Counted from the stretch's first letter, positions 55,125-64,000 are shown. The stretch is 64,000 nucleotides of DNA from Formosa algae (GCF_001439665.1 NZ_LMAK01000007.1:113226-177225); one strand, 5' to 3'. Notes: generated from the letters alone by a model not told the origin. Numbers and translations: made by a program.

Positions 55125-56063
55125 TTAGTTTTTACTAGGTTTTGCGGTAATTTCTATAGTTTTATTATTAATATGTTTATACTTGATATCGTAGATAAAA
55201 TGTAGACTCTCTAAAATATCTGCTAATGATTTATTCTTATATGTACCACTAATTGTACAATCTAAATAGACGTCTGATGTAATTATAATATCCTTATCGA
55301 ATCTCTGATTTAAAATATTTACAACCTCGATTAAATTTGATGTATTAAATACAATAGACCCATCTACCCAAGCAGTATATCTTGTGGCTTGCACATGAGT
55401 TTTAAGAAACTTATTTGTCTCTTCAGACCACTGTACGCGTTCATTTTTAACTAACAGAACCGATTGTTCAGGATCTTTTATATTAGTTACTTGTACTTTA
55501 CCAGAGCTAACCGTAACAGAAGGCGTAATACTATTATAATTTGAGACGACAAACTGAGTTCCTAACACTTGAGTTTTAAACGCAGCCGATGTTACAATGA
55601 AAGGTTTCTTTGGATTAGATTTAACTATAAAAAAACCTTCCCCTTCTAACATCACTTCTCGTGAATCTGACTTGAATGTTTTAGGATATTTTAATGAGCT
55701 TCCTGAATTTAAATACACTACAGAAGAATCACTTAAAAGAACTTTAGACTGTTCTCCTTTATGTGCAATAACTTCTATGTAATCTGAATTCTTATTGAAA
55801 TAATATATAATAGATGAAGACACCAATAATAAAACCATAGCTGCGGCTACCGTTCTAAAATTGAATACACGAACTTTTTCTTTCTTTTTAGAAATTTTAG
55901 AATAGATATTATTCTTTATGGCAAGATTATACGTAACATCTGCTTCTTGTAGGCCTTCATTTTGAAACTTTTCTAAATAACGTTCTATCACCAAAGACTC
56001 TTTTTCTGAAGTCGTCCCTTTTTGATATTTGTTAAGTAAAGCTTTAAATTCGTTATCAGTCAT
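55125..56063 (-). CDS. FecR-family anti-sigma factor (third locus)
   Basis: The 312-residue protein has a cytosolic N-terminal domain, one membrane span near residues 70-90 (FRTVAAAMVLLLVSSSIIYYF) and a FecR domain (AHKGEQSKVLLSDSSVVYLNSGSSLKYPKTFKSDSREVMLEGEGFFIV, VLGTQFVVSNY). The C-terminal STN-like segment (IEVVNILNQRFDKDIIITSD...) is also present. It lies between the sigma-factor and susC genes and should relay substrate binding by SusC. With susC interrupted, the signal path may be broken. Confidence 0.92.
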   Translation of the reverse strand: MTDNEFKALLNKYQKGTTSEKESLVIERYLEKFQNEGLQEADVTYNLAIKNNIYSKISKKKEKVRVFNFRTVAAAMVLLLVSSSIIYYFNKNSDYIEVIAHKGEQSKVLLSDSSVVYLNSGSSLKYPKTFKSDSREVMLEGEGFFIVKSNPKKPFIVTSAAFKTQVLGTQFVVSNYNSITPSVTVSSGKVQVTNIKDPEQSVLLVKNERVQWSEETNKFLKTHVQATRYTAWVDGSIVFNTSNLIEVVNILNQRFDKDIIITSDVYLDCTISGTYKNKSLADILESLHFIYDIKYKHINNKTIEITAKPSKN

Positions 56064-56161
56064 AAATACTCTGTTTTCTACTAAGTATCTATATTTAAAA
56101 ATACACCTACGTATTTTTTAAGGCTTAACGATTGCTTAAAGTTTTTAACGCTGAATTAACG

Positions 56162-56755
56162 TTAACACATGGCTGAGTAATGATGAATTAAAATAAGCAT
56201 ACTTATTTTAAGATTAAGATCGGAGTGTGATCTTAAAATACGAAGCGCTTTGTACAATTGATTTTCTACTGTACTTATAGACAAATTTAAACGACTTGCA
56301 ATATCTCTAGGACTAACATCATCATAATACCTAAGTTTAAAAATTTCCTTACATTTTGAAGGTAAAGCCTCCTCTATAATACGTTCTAGTGCACTTAAAA
56401 TTTTAGTATCGTAAGTCAATTCAGTCGGGAGCTCCTCTTGTAAAAATAACGCTTCAATATACTGTAAATCTACTGAAGTAAACTTTGATTTTTTTAATTC
56501 ACTTATACATTGGTATTTTACCGCCTGATATAAATAAGCTTTTACATGAGTAATATTAGTAGTACACGATCTGCGCCAATAATCCAGAAAAACCTCCTGT
56601 ACAATATCTTCAGAAACCGTTTGATTTTTTGTAATGTTGAAAGCATAAACATACAGCCCGCTCCAATGCGTGTTGAAGAGATTATCGAAATCAAGCTCTG
56701 TTTGCTGACTCATGTAAGTGGTTGGGTTAACTTTTTTCAAAGTTAACAACTTCAA
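56162..56755 (-). CDS. ECF sigma factor (third locus)
   Basis: The 197-residue protein has region 2 (FDNLFNTHWSGLYVYAFNITKNQTVSEDIVQEVFLDYWRR) and region 4 (LPSKCKEIFKLRYYDDVSPRDIASRLNLSISTVENQLYKALRILRS). It heads the sigma / FecR / SusC / SusD / phosphodiesterase operon. The ATG at 56755 is followed by another at 56713 (MSQQTELDF), which may be the true start because family members begin close to region 2. Confidence 0.92.
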   Translation of the reverse strand: MKLLTLKKVNPTTYMSQQTELDFDNLFNTHWSGLYVYAFNITKNQTVSEDIVQEVFLDYWRRSCTTNITHVKAYLYQAVKYQCISELKKSKFTSVDLQYIEALFLQEELPTELTYDTKILSALERIIEEALPSKCKEIFKLRYYDDVSPRDIASRLNLSISTVENQLYKALRILRSHSDLNLKISMLILIHHYSAMC

Positions 56756-56917
56756 GAACCTATAAGATTAAGCTTATGTAAAGTATTTGTTTAGGGATAA
56801 TTATAAGAAGCATCTAAATTGTATCGCTCACAGAGACTTCTGTATACACTATAAAACCTATGCTATTATAAAAAAAGAGGTACACCCGTTCTTAAGACAT
56901 GTATATATGGTAAAAAA

Positions 56918-57685
56918 TTAAATAATAATTAATTCCATACCCATATCTATTAATTTATTTTTAGTGCGTTCATCGATCCCAGAATCTGTAATAATTTGAT
57001 CGACATCTTCAAGACCACAAATTCTGCCAAATCCTTTTTTATTGAATTTTGATGAATCTGCCAATACTATAATTTTTTGAGAAGCTTTTATCATTTCTTT
57101 ATTTAAAGATGCTTCCATTAAATTGGTAGTAGTAAGTCCGTAATCAAGATCAATACCATCTACGCCTAAAAATAATTTGGTAAATGTAAATTCCGCCAAC
57201 ATGCGCTCCCCAATTGGTCCAATTACAGAGGCTGAACTCGATCTTACCATACCTCCTAATTGCATTACATTAATCTCTTTATAATTTACTAATATCACAG
57301 CGGTATTTAGTGAGGCTGTTAATACGGTTAATCCTTCTAGAGGTTTAATATGTCTAGCAAATTCAGTAACAGTAGTCCCCGAAGCAATGATGACACTATC
57401 GTTTGCTTCTAACAACTCTGCTGCAGCCATGCCTATTTTCCTTTTTTCTTTCGCATGAATCTTCTCCTTAATATTTACAGAGTGCTCTGTAATATATGGA
57501 TTAACCAGAATGGCTTTCCCGTGCGATCTAAATAGCAATTTCTTTTCTTCAAGAAGTTTTAAATCCTTCCTAATTGTTACTAATGACACTTTAAACTCTT
57601 CACTAAGTGCATTTACACTTACAAATCCGTCTGCTTCAAGTTTTTCTAATATCAGTTTATGGCGATCTATAATATTTAGTGACAT
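56918..57685 (-). CDS. glpR: DeoR-family regulator, probably GlpR
   Basis: The start chosen is ATG 57685, giving 255 residues that open with the normal DeoR form MSLNIIDRHKLILEKLEADGFVSVNALSEEFKVSLVTIRKDLKLLEEKKLLFRSHG. The longer frame to 57841 adds 52 atypical residues. The sugar-phosphate-sensing domain has SVIIASGTTVTEFARHI, VMQLGGMV, FTKLFLGVDGIDLDYGLTT and KIIVLADSSKF. It is divergent from glpD and probably represses the glycerol genes until glycerol-3-phosphate is present. TTTCGTTT boxes flank its start and the glpD promoter. Confidence 0.87.
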   Translation of the reverse strand: MSLNIIDRHKLILEKLEADGFVSVNALSEEFKVSLVTIRKDLKLLEEKKLLFRSHGKAILVNPYITEHSVNIKEKIHAKEKRKIGMAAAELLEANDSVIIASGTTVTEFARHIKPLEGLTVLTASLNTAVILVNYKEINVMQLGGMVRSSSASVIGPIGERMLAEFTFTKLFLGVDGIDLDYGLTTTNLMEASLNKEMIKASQKIIVLADSSKFNKKGFGRICGLEDVDQIITDSGIDERTKNKLIDMGMELIII

Positions 57686-57689
57686 TTGG

Positions 57690-57698
57690 TTTCGTTTT
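57690..57698. promoter_or_regulatory. TTTCGTTTT box at the glpR start
   Basis: This box lies 5 bp upstream of the glpR start codon and matches the boxes at 57770 and 57908, suggesting self-control by GlpR. Confidence 0.5.
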
Positions 57699-57746
57699 AT
57701 ACAAAAATAAAGATTACTACTATTATAATACCTACTAAAATCACAT

Positions 57747-57777
57747 TTTTTGATAATTATCAAAAACCGAAACGAAA
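57747..57777. promoter_or_regulatory. 20-bp palindrome and TTTCGTTT box in the glpR-glpD gap
   Basis: TTTTTGATAATTATCAAAAA at 57747-57766 is a perfect palindrome. Directly after it, AAACGAAA at 57770-57777 is the reverse form of the TTTCGTTT box. Both lie midway between the divergent genes. Confidence 0.55.
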
Positions 57778-57898
57778 CTATTATTAAATATTTCTCAAAA
57801 TAGAAGCGCAAAATCATAAATACCTCACAAAAACAGAGCAATTATTATTAAAATAATCATAAAAAACACTTTGATTCAAAAAATAACAATTAAAAAGT

Positions 57899-57928
57899 TT
57901 TGTTTTGTTTCGTTTTGTTGTAAATTTA
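57899..57928 (+). promoter_or_regulatory. Probable glpD promoter with embedded box
   Basis: A -33 TTTG (57899-57902) and a -7-like TAAATTTA (57921-57928, one base off TAnnTTTG) are 18 bp apart. The spacer contains TTTCGTTTT (57908-57916), so a bound DeoR protein would block the promoter. Confidence 0.55.
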
Positions 57929-57969
57929 TTCAAAATTAAAAAGACACTAAGCAATTAAACCAAGAAATC

Positions 57970-59529
57970 ATGGATAGAAAATTAATGATAGATAAGTTAA
58001 AAGAAGATTCTAAAACTTACGATTTCGTCATAATAGGAGGTGGAGCAACAGGTATTGGTATTGCTCTTGAAGCTTCAGCAAGAGGTTATAGTGTTGCTTT
58101 ACTTGAAAAATCAGATTTCACAAAATCGACCTCAAGTAAATCAACAAAACTAATGCATGGTGGTGTTAGATATTTAGCTCAAGGAGATATTGGATTAGTT
58201 CGCGAAGCTGTTGTAGAGCGTGGATTGATGTTGAAAAACGCACCACACATCACTAAAAGTCAATCATTTATCATACCAACCCATGGATTGTTTGATGAAA
58301 TACTTTATACCGTTGGATTAACCTTTTACGATTTACTAGCTGGTAAATTAAGTCTTGGAAGATCGAAACGTATTTCGAAAGCCAAAACCTTAAAACGTAT
58401 TTCACTAATTAATCCTGATAAAATCTCTGCTGGTGTCGTGTATTACGATGGTCAGTTTGATGACTCGCGTATGGCCATTAACGTATTGCAATCTGCTGTA
58501 GAAATGGGCGCACAGGTTGTCAATTATTGTGCTGTAGATAATTTAACAAAAGATGCCAATGGAAAGATTACAGGTGTTAAAGCTCATGATGAAACAGACG
58601 GTACTCAATTCGAAATAAAAGGAAAGCAAATTGTAAATGCAACTGGAGTTTTTGCCGACGATATTTTACAAATGGATAAGCCTGGAACAGAAAAAACAAT
58701 AGCACCTAGCCAAGGTGTACACTTAATGTTAGACAAGTCGTTCTTACCAGGAGACGATGCTATTACTATTCCAAAAACAGATGATGGACGCGTGTTGTTT
58801 TTAGTACCATGGCACAACCGAGTTATTGTAGGAACCACAGATACTCCATTAAAAAAAGAGTCCTTGGAACCTGTAGCTCTTGAAGAAGAAATAGGTTTTA
58901 TTTTGAGCACAGCTGGCAGATATTTAACAAAAGCTCCACAAAGAAGCGATGTTTTAAGTGTATTTGCAGGCTTACGTCCTTTGGCAGCTCCTAAAAGTGA
59001 AGGCAGCAAAACAAAAGAAATTTCGCGTAGCCATAAAATCTACACATCAGATTCTGGATTATTAACCATAGTTGGAGGAAAATGGACCACATTCAGAAGA
59101 ATGGGGCAAGATCTTGTAGACGAAGCAGAGCAAAATCACGGATGGAAACATATCCCTTCAAAAACGAAACATTTAAAAATACACGGTTATAAAATAAATC
59201 CAGATTATAACGACCCCTTATATTTCTACGGTAGCGATAAAGCACCACTCTTAGAACTATCTCAACAGAATGGATGGAATACATCGCTTAGTGAATCTAT
59301 GGGCGTGATAGAAGCTCAGGTTATTTGGGCTGTAAGACACGAAATGGCTTTAAGTATAGAAGATTTTCTAGCCAGAAGAGTACGTTGTCAATTATTGAAT
59401 GCAAAAGAGAGTATTAAAATGGCTCCTAAAGTTGCTAAAATAATGGCAAACGAATTAGATAAAGATGATGCTTGGCAAACCAAACAAGTAGCAGACTACA
59501 TAGAGGTTACCTCTAATTACATTTTATAA
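57970..59529 (+). CDS. glpD: FAD-dependent glycerol-3-phosphate dehydrogenase
   Basis: GlpD oxidises glycerol-3-phosphate to dihydroxyacetone phosphate at the inner membrane. The 519-residue protein has the FAD motif FVIIGGGATGIGIALEASARGYSVALLEK, then FTKSTSSKSTKLMHGGVRYLAQGDIGLVREA, FLVPWHNRVIVGTTDTPL, and the C-terminal VGGKWTTFRRMGQDLVDEA. It heads the glpD-glpK-glpF-OMP operon and is divergent from glpR. Confidence 0.95.
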   Translation: MDRKLMIDKLKEDSKTYDFVIIGGGATGIGIALEASARGYSVALLEKSDFTKSTSSKSTKLMHGGVRYLAQGDIGLVREAVVERGLMLKNAPHITKSQSFIIPTHGLFDEILYTVGLTFYDLLAGKLSLGRSKRISKAKTLKRISLINPDKISAGVVYYDGQFDDSRMAINVLQSAVEMGAQVVNYCAVDNLTKDANGKITGVKAHDETDGTQFEIKGKQIVNATGVFADDILQMDKPGTEKTIAPSQGVHLMLDKSFLPGDDAITIPKTDDGRVLFLVPWHNRVIVGTTDTPLKKESLEPVALEEEIGFILSTAGRYLTKAPQRSDVLSVFAGLRPLAAPKSEGSKTKEISRSHKIYTSDSGLLTIVGGKWTTFRRMGQDLVDEAEQNHGWKHIPSKTKHLKIHGYKINPDYNDPLYFYGSDKAPLLELSQQNGWNTSLSESMGVIEAQVIWAVRHEMALSIEDFLARRVRCQLLNAKESIKMAPKVAKIMANELDKDDAWQTKQVADYIEVTSNYIL

Positions 59530-59557
59530 GTTAAATAAATCAAACAACTAAATTGAC

Positions 59558-61054
59558 ATGAAAAGTAAATTAATTTTAGCATTTGACCAGGGGACAACAT
59601 CGTCTCGAGCTATATTGTTTAACCATGATGGAGAAATTGTAAGAGTGTCTCAAAAACCATTCGAACAAATTTTTCCAAAACCAGGTTGGGTAGAACATAA
59701 CCCTAACGATATCTGGTCTTCACAAATATCGGTTGCTGCAGAAGTTGTTGCACAACACGGTATAGACGGAACAGACATTGCTGCGATTGGAATTACCAAT
59801 CAAAGAGAAACTGTTGTGGTATGGGATCGTGAAACTAGCGAACCTATTTACAATGCCATCGTTTGGCAAGATAGAAGAACGTCAAGATATTGTGACGAAC
59901 TAAAAGATGCCGGTCACGAAGATCTTATTAAAAAGAAAACAGGTTTAGTTATCGATGCCTATTTTTCTGCAACTAAATTAAAATGGATCCTAGACAACGT
60001 TGAAGGTGCTAGAGAAAAAGCAGAAGCCGGAAAACTTTGCTTTGGAACTGTAGACTGCTGGTTAATATGGAAACTAACCAGAGGAAAAATGTTTTTAACA
60101 GATGTTTCTAACGCAAGTAGAACCATGTTGTTTAACATCCATACTATGTCTTGGGACAAGGAATTAATGGATTTATTTAACATTCCAGAATCTATGCTCC
60201 CGGAAGTTAAACAAAGTAGTGAAGTTTACGGCACAACCGCGACTACATTATTTTCAACAAAAATTCCGATAGCAGGTATTGCAGGTGATCAACAAGCAGC
60301 ATTATTTGGGCAAATGTGTACAAAACCAGGAATGGTTAAAAACACTTATGGTACAGGCTGTTTCTTATTAATGAACACCGGAAACAAAGCGGTATATTCT
60401 GAAAACAATCTACTAACTACTGTAGCTTGGAAAATAAATGGAGAAACAACATACGCTTTAGAAGGAAGTGTTTTTGTTGGAGGAGCTGCAATTCAATGGT
60501 TACGTGACGGACTTAGAACAATAAGAACTGCGCCAGGAATAAATTATTTAGCAGAAATTGCTGAAGATAATGGTGGGGTGTATTTTGTTCCAGCATTAAC
60601 AGGTTTAGGTGCTCCATATTGGGACCAATATGCAAGAGGTGCTATTCTTGGAATTACTAGAGGAACTACAGATGCACATATTGCACGAGCAACATTAGAA
60701 GGTATTGCTTTCCAAGTATACGACATTGTAAAAGCGATGGAAGCCGATGCTGGAGAAAAAAGTATTGAACTTCGCGTTGATGGTGGTGCAACTGCTAGCA
60801 ACTTATTAATGCAAATACAATCGGATTTATTCGGATTTAAAATTATAAGACCTAAAACACTCGAAACTACTGCAATGGGTGCTGCGTATTTAGCAGGACT
60901 TGCCGTTGGTTATTGGGACAGTATAGACGACATACAATCACAGTGGATTGTTGATAAGGAATTCTTTCCAGAAGCTTCTAAAGAGAAAGTTGACAATATG
61001 TTACACTACTGGCATAAAGCCGTTAAATGTACACAAAATTGGATCGAAGAATAA
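59558..61054 (+). CDS. glpK: Glycerol kinase
   Basis: GlpK phosphorylates glycerol to glycerol-3-phosphate. The 498-residue protein has [22 protein letters not shown], the FGGY signatures [13 protein letters not shown] and [31 protein letters not shown], and the C-terminal [21 protein letters not shown]. It is complete and starts 28 bp after glpD. Confidence 0.96.
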   Translation: MKSKLILAFDQGTTSSRAILFNHDGEIVRVSQKPFEQIFPKPGWVEHNPNDIWSSQISVAAEVVAQHGIDGTDIAAIGITNQRETVVVWDRETSEPIYNAIVWQDRRTSRYCDELKDAGHEDLIKKKTGLVIDAYFSATKLKWILDNVEGAREKAEAGKLCFGTVDCWLIWKLTRGKMFLTDVSNASRTMLFNIHTMSWDKELMDLFNIPESMLPEVKQSSEVYGTTATTLFSTKIPIAGIAGDQQAALFGQMCTKPGMVKNTYGTGCFLLMNTGNKAVYSENNLLTTVAWKINGETTYALEGSVFVGGAAIQWLRDGLRTIRTAPGINYLAEIAEDNGGVYFVPALTGLGAPYWDQYARGAILGITRGTTDAHIARATLEGIAFQVYDIVKAMEADAGEKSIELRVDGGATASNLLMQIQSDLFGFKIIRPKTLETTAMGAAYLAGLAVGYWDSIDDIQSQWIVDKEFFPEASKEKVDNMLHYWHKAVKCTQNWIEE

Positions 61055-61085
61055 ATGCTAATCAATAACCAAAAATTTTGAAACT

Positions 61086-61823
61086 ATGTCAATTTTAATA
61101 GCTGAAATATTAGGCACCATGTTAATGATTCTGCTGGGTAACGGTGTTGTTGCTAATGTTGTTTTAAAAAACACAAAAGCAGCTGGAGCAGGATGGATTG
61201 AAATCACTACCGCATGGGCCTTAGCCGTATTTGTAGGTGTAATTGTTGCAGGCCCGTATAGTGGTGCCCATTTAAATCCCGCCGTAACGCTAGGCCTAGC
61301 AGTTGCTGGTAAAATTTCTTGGGCTGTTGTCCCTGAATATGTTGCTGGAGAGTTAATCGGAGCCATGTTAGGAGCACTTCTTGTATGGGTTTTCTATAAA
61401 GACCATTACAAAATAACCGATGATGAAGAAGGCATGTTAGCTTCTTTCTGTACCGGTCCTGCCATTAGAAATCCACTTAGCAATTTAATGAGTGAAATCA
61501 TAGGAACTTTTGTTCTCATATTCGTGATATTTTATATCGCTGGTCCAAGTCTTGATATGGGTGTAGAAGGAGCGCCTCAAGCAGTGATTGGATTGGGTTC
61601 TATAGGTGCATTGCCTGTCGCATTTCTTGTGTGGGTTATTGGTTTGGCTCTAGGAGGTACAACAGGGTATGCTATTAATCCTGCAAGGGATTTAGGGCCT
61701 AGAATTATGCACTCTATTTTGCCTATAAAAGGTAAAAGTGATTGGGGATACGCCTGGATTCCTATTGTTGGCCCAGTAATAGGATGCGTTATAGCAGCCT
61801 ACTTATATATGGCTATAATGTAA
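61086..61823 (+). CDS. glpF: Glycerol facilitator (aquaglyceroporin)
   Basis: The 245-residue inner-membrane channel has six membrane spans and the two half-helix NPA motifs, SGAHLNPAVTLG and GYAINPARDLGPR. The Asp in NPARDLGPR is the GlpF-type residue that marks glycerol rather than water channels. It follows glpK by 31 bp and lets glycerol enter for trapping by GlpK. Confidence 0.95.
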   Translation: MSILIAEILGTMLMILLGNGVVANVVLKNTKAAGAGWIEITTAWALAVFVGVIVAGPYSGAHLNPAVTLGLAVAGKISWAVVPEYVAGELIGAMLGALLVWVFYKDHYKITDDEEGMLASFCTGPAIRNPLSNLMSEIIGTFVLIFVIFYIAGPSLDMGVEGAPQAVIGLGSIGALPVAFLVWVIGLALGGTTGYAINPARDLGPRIMHSILPIKGKSDWGYAWIPIVGPVIGCVIAAYLYMAIM

Positions 61824-61845
61824 TTATTTTCTTAAGCTAAACATC

Positions 61846-62613
61846 ATGAAAAAAATACTCATAATATTCATAGCACTCTTAGCAGTGCAAATCAGTAGTG
61901 CGCAAGACTCAGAACTTAAAGACAGTCCGATAGATTTTAATGTAGATGTAAAAACAAACCATTTGTGGAGAGGTTTAGTCATTACAGATAAACCTATGGT
62001 TGCTGTATTTTCTAAAGTAAATTTAGAAAATACAGGAAGCTTTACAGCTGGATTTTGGGGCGGTATGGCAGTCTCTAATGAAAGTGACGGCACGTCTTAT
62101 AAAGAAATAAATTACTATGCTCAATACGCCAATAACGGTTTTTCTATAGGAATTTGGGACTTATTCAATACCCGAAGTGTAGAGAATCCAGACATTTGGA
62201 ACTATGATAAAGAAACCACTACTCACCTATTAGATTTAAGAACCTCTTATACTTTTAATGAAAGTTTTCCTTTACGGTTAGAAGCAGATATATTGTTATA
62301 TGGTAGTGGAGATTCTCAATTAGATGATGATGGCGATTTCGAACAACGCTACTCGACTTATATAGAAGTATCATACCCTATAATTAGAGATTCTAAAGTG
62401 AATTTGAACGGTTTTGTTGGTGCAGGTTTTTCATTAAATGGAGACACACACTTGTATGGTGATGGCGAACAAAATTTCGATTTAGTGAACGTTGGACTCA
62501 CAGCTTCAAAAACGCTTCGATTTACAGATTTGAGTTTCCCTGTTTCCGCAACCACAATGTGGAATCCCTCTTTAAAAATTGCTAGAGTACAATTAGCCGT
62601 TAATTTATTTTAA
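61846..62613 (+). CDS. Outer-membrane beta-barrel protein of the glp operon
   Basis: The 255-residue protein has a signal peptide (MKKILIIFIALLAVQISSAQ). Alternating-hydrophobic strands follow (FNVDVKTNHLWRGLVITDKPMVAVFSKVNL..., FTAGFWGGMAVS, FSIGIWDLFN) and the chain ends in a C-terminal Phe (RVQLAVNLF), as beta-barrel outer-membrane proteins do. It lies 22 bp after glpF. A role as the outer-membrane pore for glycerol or glycerophosphodiesters is inferred from position only. Confidence 0.78.
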   Translation: MKKILIIFIALLAVQISSAQDSELKDSPIDFNVDVKTNHLWRGLVITDKPMVAVFSKVNLENTGSFTAGFWGGMAVSNESDGTSYKEINYYAQYANNGFSIGIWDLFNTRSVENPDIWNYDKETTTHLLDLRTSYTFNESFPLRLEADILLYGSGDSQLDDDGDFEQRYSTYIEVSYPIIRDSKVNLNGFVGAGFSLNGDTHLYGDGEQNFDLVNVGLTASKTLRFTDLSFPVSATTMWNPSLKIARVQLAVNLF

Positions 62614-62636
62614 CTTTTAGCAGATAGTTTACATAT

Positions 62637-62680
62637 AAAAGCCCTTTTCTTCTTAAAGACCAAGAAGTAAGGGGCTTTTA
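62637..62680. terminator. Bidirectional terminator after the glp operon
   Basis: AAAAGCCC...TTCTTCTT pairs with AAGAAG...GGGGCTTTT, flanked by A and T runs, between the convergent outer-membrane protein and serine hydrolase genes. Confidence 0.88.
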
Positions 62681-62798
62681 TTATATTACAGATTTTCAAT
62701 CATTGATACACCTAAACCAAATAAACATTTCTAAAAAGTAACAGCGTTTATGGTCTTGATTATTTTGAAAATTTAATTAAAAAATTAGTACGCATATT

Positions 62799-64000
62799 TT
62801 ATATTCTATCTTCCTGAATAATTCTAATAAGCTCGCCTAACATGTCGCTGTTATTTGTAACTCCAATGTCTAAATAATCCTTTTGAAGTTTAATTAAGTT
62901 TTCCAAATCCCAATCTATATCTTTATGGTCTTTATACCATTGGCTTATATCTTCAATATCTAGTTCACAAGACTTCAATGTAAACAACTCACTTGCTTTC
63001 ACTTTCGGAAATTGCAATGGTTTATTATTCAAAAATCCATCAACACTAGCTCTTATTTCTTTTAAATAAGCTTTACTATACGTGTTGTTTAAAATTATCA
63101 CCAAATCTCGGGTCTCTATGCTCCTACTTATGTACGCTAGATTTCCTGCCCAGCTTCCTGTATGAAATACAGTTTTACCGTGTATACTATCGTCTTTAAT
63201 ATGCCATCCGTACCCATAATCTGAAGCCTCTTTAGACGGTGGATGTGGTGTAAAAGCCAAGGCTTTGGAAGCTGAATTAAATATAGAATCGCTATGTAAA
63301 AACTGATCCCATTTTATTAAATCATTTACACTAGACGATAATCTTCCAGACCCCAAGCGTCCGCTTAAAAAACGATAATAGCCTTTATTTGGTAGTGTTT
63401 CTGGAATGACATGCTCACAAGTCTCTATATTAAACATATAACCTGGCGCATAATTGTCTTTATCCCAAATGCTATCTCTTTCAATAAAAAAAGTATCATC
63501 CATGTGCATTGGAGTAAATATTTTCTCAGATAAATAGTCTGCTAAAGTTTTTCCACTTGCTGCATTCACTATTTCAGCTAAAAAAATATAACCCGTATTT
63601 GAATATTTATATTTTTCACCTGGAATACTTAAAAGCGCTGGTTTATTTATTTTATAATACTGAAGAATATCTTTATTATATGCAATTTTTGATGAGTCCC
63701 AATGTGTTTTAAAATAAGCCGAATAGTCTGCTAATCCTGAAGTGTGAGATAACAATTGCGAAATTGTAATCTCTTTATAAGGAAACTCTTGACCTAAATA
63801 GGTATAAGCAAAATCCGTAACCTTTAATTTATCATCTTGTTGTAATAACAGGATTGCTGTAGCCGTAAATTGCTTAGAAACCGAAGCTATTTCCATAGAT
63901 GTATTCGGTAAAAAAGGCGTTTGCGCTTTTAAGTTCGCAATACCATATGCTTTTTTAAAGATTAACTTCCCTTTTCGTTTAACCGCCACTGCACCGTTAA
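62799..64000 (-). CDS. Serine hydrolase of the class C beta-lactamase type, partial (N-terminus outside the window)
   Basis: About 400 residues are visible and the frame is open to the right edge. The visible start NGAVAVKRKGKLIFKKAYGIAN is the normal beginning of the domain, so the true start and any signal peptide lie beyond 64000; GTG 63989 is not likely to be the start. The active-site motifs are SVSK (in EIASVSKQFTATAILLL), YSN (YKYSNTGYIFLAEIV) and HTG (VFHTGSWAGNLAYIS). Members of this group are usually esterases or peptidases rather than antibiotic-resistance enzymes. Confidence 0.9.
   Translation of the reverse strand, partial: NGAVAVKRKGKLIFKKAYGIANLKAQTPFLPNTSMEIASVSKQFTATAILLLQQDDKLKVTDFAYTYLGQEFPYKEITISQLLSHTSGLADYSAYFKTHWDSSKIAYNKDILQYYKINKPALLSIPGEKYKYSNTGYIFLAEIVNAASGKTLADYLSEKIFTPMHMDDTFFIERDSIWDKDNYAPGYMFNIETCEHVIPETLPNKGYYRFLSGRLGSGRLSSSVNDLIKWDQFLHSDSIFNSASKALAFTPHPPSKEASDYGYGWHIKDDSIHGKTVFHTGSWAGNLAYISRSIETRDLVIILNNTYSKAYLKEIRASVDGFLNNKPLQFPKVKASELFTLKSCELDIEDISQWYKDHKDIDWDLENLIKLQKDYLDIGVTNNSDMLGELIRIIQEDRI

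Noticed and set aside
57685..57841. Longer glpR start at 57841
   Set aside because: The extra 52 residues are Phe/Ile/Lys-rich and unlike DeoR proteins; they cover the region with operator-like boxes.
62799..64000. Antibiotic-resistance beta-lactamase
   Set aside because: The SxxK, YSN and HTG motifs are shared with many esterases and peptidases, and this sequence has the broad serine-hydrolase form.
1..64000. tRNA, rRNA, CRISPR arrays, transposases, integrases or phage genes
   Set aside because: None was recognised on either strand when reading the window; absence is by eye only.

Overview
The window is low-GC, gene-dense DNA. It carries three SusC/SusD outer-membrane uptake pairs, lipoproteins with short lipoboxes, FecR/ECF-sigma pairs, TAnnTTTG-type promoters and few recognisable Shine-Dalgarno sites. 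Together these point to a Bacteroidota genome, most likely a marine Flavobacteriaceae member that lives on algal or detrital polysaccharides. Assignment below family level is not possible from the sequence alone.

Layout. (1) 1-14080, minus strand: a laminarin-type (beta-1,3-glucan) utilisation locus. It reads from a membrane-anchored LuxR-type regulator through SusC, SusD, a SusE-like surface glycan-binding lipoprotein and a GH16 laminarinase lipoprotein to a large cytosolic GH94/GH149-like phosphorylase that runs off the left edge. (2) 14394-20140, plus strand: an acyltransferase, then a Tat-exported aldo/keto reductase followed at once by larE, larB, larC (nickel-pincer nucleotide cofactor) and a 61-residue His-rich membrane peptide. 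(3) 20236-28211: housekeeping and unknown genes. These include an unassigned 690-residue PLP enzyme, a hotdog thioesterase, ribA, a DUF134 / DUF5320 / NifX-like mini-operon, a metallophosphoesterase, a TPR-like protein and a YqiA-like esterase. (4) 28530-42117, minus strand: a second utilisation locus with ECF sigma, FecR, SusC (with STN domain), SusD, two tandem exported PIG-L deacetylases, an MFS permease, a ROK kinase and a YetA/PcRGLX-like lipoprotein. (5) 42685-48908: an isolated unknown gene, then a hexuronate operon (uxaC, uxuA, an SDR mannonate oxidoreductase) with a divergent LacI regulator and two identical operators 31 bp apart, then a decayed remnant in which the start of kduI is joined to the end of a DUF4861 gene. 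(6) 49342-62613: a third SusCD system (ECF sigma, FecR, SusC interrupted by an in-frame stop codon, SusD, exported glycerophosphodiester phosphodiesterase) back to back with a glycerol regulon (DeoR/GlpR-type regulator, glpD, glpK, glpF and an outer-membrane protein). (7) 62799-64000: a serine hydrolase of the class C beta-lactamase type, cut by the right edge.

How the genes work together. Region 1 would bind and cut laminarin at the surface, import oligosaccharides and possibly phosphorolyse them inside. Region 4 looks built for an N-acetylated glycan, but the substrate is not fixed by the sequence. Region 5 turns glucuronate or galacturonate into 2-keto-3-deoxygluconate; its link to unsaturated uronates appears to have been lost by deletion. 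Region 6 is the most unusual combination: a SusCD/sigma/anti-sigma uptake module whose only linked enzyme is a glycerophosphodiesterase, next to a complete glycerol path. This suggests capture of a glycerophospho-compound (deacylated phospholipid or teichoic-acid-like material). No tRNA, rRNA, CRISPR array, transposase or integrase was recognised.
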